Shown here piece after piece: positions 61,598 to 64,000 of a DNA stretch of 64,000 nt. Below the pieces are notes generated by a model that had not been told where the DNA came from, did no database searches, and saw only the letters and a list, made by a program, of their open reading frames with translations. Source of the DNA: Paenibacillus sp. MAHUQ-63. Its GTDB lineage: Bacteria; Bacillota; Bacilli; Paenibacillales; NBRC-103111. Position numbers and translations under genes: made by a program. The stretch's first letter is position 1. Every line of letters begins with the position of its first letter. The stretch covers positions 992,001 through 1,056,000 of the forward strand of contig NZ_JARADB010000001.1 of assembly GCF_028765165.1 (NCBI RefSeq), in the 5' to 3' direction.

Positions 61598-61689
61598 AAT
61601 CCATCCACCTCTCGATACGAACGTTCTTACTTCTATAATTATACCTAATGATGAATTTTTATTCAATCTTTTTCGAATAATTTACATAA

Positions 61690-61730
61690 TATAAATACGC
61701 CCGCCGGTTCATAAGATCCGAGCGGACGCA
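61690..61730 (-). terminator. probable terminator of cysK
   Basis: CGTCCGCtCGG and CCGGCGGGCG form a GC-rich stem just after the cysK stop, followed by TATTTATATT instead of a pure T-run. Confidence 0.5.
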
Positions 61731-61743
61731 ATTGCAGGCACTG

Positions 61744-62670
61744 TTATTCAAAAAGCTCCATACTCAAATACCTTTCTCCGGTATCCGGCGCGATGCACAG
61801 CACTCTTCTCCCGGCACCAAGCTTGCGGGCCACCTGCAGTCCCGTCCATACCGAAGCCCCGGCAGACGGGCCAACCAGGATGCCTTCCCGGCTTGCCAAG
61901 TCCCGCATCGTTCGGATCGCATCCTCATCCGCAACCTGTACGATTTCATCATAGACACTCGTGTTCAGAATCGCCGGTACAAAGCCCGGGCTCGTTCCGA
62001 CAAGCTTGTGAGGCCCCGGGCTTCCCCCTGACAGAACCGGGGAGCCTTTCGGTTCCACCACATAGATCTGGATGTCCGGGAGCTGTTCCCGGAGTACCTC
62101 GCCTGTTCCGGTAATGGTTCCTCCGGTGCCGGAAGTGGCTACGAAGGCATCTAGACGCCCTTCCATCTGCTCCAATATCTCTGGAGCCGTCGTGGTCCGG
62201 TGAATGCCCGGATTTGCCGGATTCTCGAATTGCTGAGGGATGAAGCTATTCGGGATTTGATCCCTGAGCTCCTTCGCCTTCGCGATCGCCCCCGGCATCC
62301 GAAGAGCGGCGGGGGTCAGCACAACCTCAGCGCCATAAGCCTTGAGCAGATTAATCCGCTCCTTGGTCATATTATCCGGCATGATGAGGATGGCTTTATA
62401 GCCTTTGGCAGCGGCATTCATAGCCAGTCCGATGCCGGTGTTGCCGCTCGTCGGCTCGATAATCGTCGCGCCCGGACGGAGCAGCCCGTCCTTCTCGGCC
62501 TGCGCAATTAAATTATACGCCGCGCGATCTTTCACACTGCCGCTTGGATTGAAATATTCCAGCTTCACATAAAGTTCAGCATCCCCCGGCTGCACCAATC
62601 GGTTGATCCGTACCGCCGGCGTATTCCCGATCAGCTCCGTGATGCTGTTTACCATTTTACGATGTGTCAA
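61744..62670 (-). CDS. cysK: cysteine synthase
   Basis: PLP-dependent O-acetylserine sulfhydrylase of 308 aa. The PLP lysine is in FNPSGSVKDRAA, the substrate loop is EPTSGNTGIGLA and the phosphate loop is ATSGTGGTITGTG. The N-terminus SITELIGNTPAVRINRL is canonical. I prefer a TTG start at 62670, downstream of GGAGGG; an ATG at 62655 is possible. It provides cysteine for the metI step. A promoter lies close upstream. Confidence 0.94.
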   Translation of the reverse strand: MTHRKMVNSITELIGNTPAVRINRLVQPGDAELYVKLEYFNPSGSVKDRAAYNLIAQAEKDGLLRPGATIIEPTSGNTGIGLAMNAAAKGYKAILIMPDNMTKERINLLKAYGAEVVLTPAALRMPGAIAKAKELRDQIPNSFIPQQFENPANPGIHRTTTAPEILEQMEGRLDAFVATSGTGGTITGTGEVLREQLPDIQIYVVEPKGSPVLSGGSPGPHKLVGTSPGFVPAILNTSVYDEIVQVADEDAIRTMRDLASREGILVGPSAGASVWTGLQVARKLGAGRRVLCIAPDTGERYLSMELFE

Positions 62671-62711
62671 GGGTCTTGCTCCCTCCTCTTCCCCATACAA
62701 CTCTACACACA

Positions 62712-62740
62712 TTTTTATCGGGAAGCCCCGGAGATGTCAA
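62712..62740 (-). promoter_or_regulatory. promoter of cysK
   Basis: On the minus strand a perfect TTGACA (62735-62740) and TAAAAA (62712-62717) are 17 bp apart. The -35 box overlaps the stop codon of the MFS gene. Confidence 0.6.
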
Positions 62741-64000
62741 GATTTTATTACGGAAAGCTGCTTTCTCATGAAGAACCAACTGAAGAGCGGAGAGCTGCCG
62801 ATAACGAGCAGCAGCACACTCACAACAAGCGGATCTTTATTCCATGAAATAACACTGATGAACAGCAGCACCCCGCATACACGACCAACATTAAGTGAGA
62901 GCTCGCGCAGAACGACGTACTCCTCCCTTTGTTTGGCGCTTTCTTCCGTGGAACCAATCAAATCGAATACAGCTGAAACCATGGGTACAGAGTACATCGG
63001 AAAAAATAGCGCTGCGCCCAAGCCGAAAATCAACAGCGTCGACCACCCGACACTCCAGAAGAACGGCACAATGATGGCGACCACCATCGTCGCACCGATC
63101 AGCATGCTGATCTTACGGAATCGCGGTTTGATAAACCGGCCTACCGCCCAAAAGCTTACCAGCGAAACCGCTGACGTGATGAGTACGAAATTTCCCAGAC
63201 TTGCTTCACTGGAGGTTGAGATATAGACGAGGAGAGCGATCATAAAGCCAAAAACGCCTTCCCGTACACCTTGAAATACAAGCGCCAAGCTGACGCGTTT
63301 CCAAGGCGTTTCGTTTTGTTTGAGGCAGCGAATAGGAAACATCCATTCATAGCGGCCTTGTACTTTCCTTTTTTTCAGGAAGAAGCTGATGACGACCCCA
63401 GCCAGGAAAATCCCCAGCGAAATGGAGAAAATGAGCCGATAACCGGCCACACCTCCCAATTTAACGATCAGAAAGCCTGAGATCCACGGGGCAAAAATGC
63501 CGGCTCCCGAGCCAAGCAGTCCCACCGTACCGTTAAATCGGTCGCGGTTATCCGGGTCCGTCACCTCGAAATATACGACATTAAAGGCAACCCAGAACAA
63601 CCCAGCGGAAATTCCCTGCACCATTCCGAGCCATACGAAATAATGAATACTATTTGCGCCAAGCCAAAGGACCAGCATATAAAATACAGCCGATACAGCG
63701 ACGCCGATGCGCAGACAGTTCATTTTATTATGCTCTTTCACCCACTTGCCAGCCAACCAGAACGTGATGGCCATCGTCAGGTGCGTCGCTAACGTAAACC
63801 ATCCGATTAAGGTGAAGTCATTTTTCGCTTTCCACAAGTAGACGCCGACAAAGGTGCCCGATAAAGCGTTCGCGCAGCCAAACAGTGTATGGACAATAAG
63901 CAGGAGGATCGCTTGCGAGTCCAGACGGCCTTTCTTAGGCTCTCCTTCCGTTTGACCGACTTGTCCTCGATCCTCGAAATAATTCTTCTCTGCGCGTGCT
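62737..64000 (-). CDS. MFS transporter, 5' end outside the window
   Basis: Polytopic transporter. The frame stays open from the stop at 62737 to the window edge, giving at least 420 aa. The residues nearest the edge are hydrophilic (EKNYFEDRGQVGQTEGEPKK), then the first membrane helix begins at about ILLLIVHTLFGCANALSG. About eleven or twelve helices are visible with a central cytoplasmic loop (FFLKKRKVQGRYEWMFP). A start at 63837 would remove the first helix, so I treat the gene as partial. Substrate unknown; no drug-specific motif is clear. Confidence 0.85.
   Translation of the reverse strand, partial: ARAEKNYFEDRGQVGQTEGEPKKGRLDSQAILLLIVHTLFGCANALSGTFVGVYLWKAKNDFTLIGWFTLATHLTMAITFWLAGKWVKEHNKMNCLRIGVAVSAVFYMLVLWLGANSIHYFVWLGMVQGISAGLFWVAFNVVYFEVTDPDNRDRFNGTVGLLGSGAGIFAPWISGFLIVKLGGVAGYRLIFSISLGIFLAGVVISFFLKKRKVQGRYEWMFPIRCLKQNETPWKRVSLALVFQGVREGVFGFMIALLVYISTSSEASLGNFVLITSAVSLVSFWAVGRFIKPRFRKISMLIGATMVVAIIVPFFWSVGWSTLLIFGLGAALFFPMYSVPMVSAVFDLIGSTEESAKQREEYVVLRELSLNVGRVCGVLLFISVISWNKDPLVVSVLLLVIGSSPLFSWFFMRKQLSVIKS

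Overview
The window looks like a chromosomal segment of a spore-forming, low- to mid-GC Gram-positive bacterium of the Paenibacillus/Cohnella type. This is an inference from gene content, not a database result. The supporting signs are strong AGGAGG ribosome binding sites, a LiaFSR envelope-stress system, T-box and S-box leaders, and sporulation-linked genes (YtxC, a gamma-SASP-like mini-gene, a Spo0E-like phosphatase). A membrane AraC regulator beside a CUT1 sugar transporter without its own ATPase, and an uxaE gene with a catabolite-repression site, also fit. Most genes are on the minus strand. I see no rRNA, tRNA, prophage, transposase or CRISPR array.

Layout. 0-7.5 kb: an OmpR-type two-component pair beside an HtrA-like membrane protease, then liaF-liaS-liaR with a YugN-like gene downstream. 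7.6-9.0 kb: an ammonium transporter with a clear sigma-A promoter and an upstream GlnR/TnrA-type box. 9.06-10.12 kb: a gene-free stretch holding four tandem units of about 52 bp, then two diverged copies of a roughly 290-400 bp non-coding repeat. 10.2-17.9 kb: a chemoreceptor with a C-terminal sensor-like domain, a tiny SASP-like gene, a 3D-domain protein, T-box-thrS, ytxC and a GGDEF protein. 17.9-22.8 kb: mqnC and an S-box-controlled metA-metI-metC methionine cluster. 23-28 kb: corA behind an unusual leader that carries a candidate 32-codon peptide and a long hairpin, T-box-tyrS, an HRDC protein and small genes. 28-36.4 kb: carbohydrate uptake (AraC/Cache regulator plus an ABC importer) and uxaE with an AraC regulator. 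36.5-47.4 kb: a 5'-3' exonuclease, an FMN reductase behind a candidate attenuator, a very large two-glycosyltransferase fusion, small genes, two overlapping DndB-like DGQHR genes, an aminotransferase, a site-2 protease and an ArsC/Spx-like protein. 47.5-58.5 kb: a cobalamin-riboswitch operon btuF-btuC-btuD-cobT-cobU-cbiB-cobS-cobD-cobQ-ATR, ending in an RluA-type pseudouridine synthase. 58.5-64 kb: a lipoprotein, a Spo0E-like protein, an alaRT-like pair, cysK and an MFS transporter cut by the window end.

How it fits together. Cobalamin limitation should derepress corrinoid uptake (BtuFCD) and the late steps that turn cobyrinic-acid-level corrinoids and cobinamide into adenosylcobalamin. The S-box locus makes homocysteine through acylhomoserine and cystathionine, with CysK at the far end of the window supplying cysteine. 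Two amino-acid-specific T-boxes control thrS and tyrS. The points most worth a second look are the corA leader, the ssuE-like attenuator, the orphan pair of DndB-like genes and the repeat-rich region at 9.1-10 kb.
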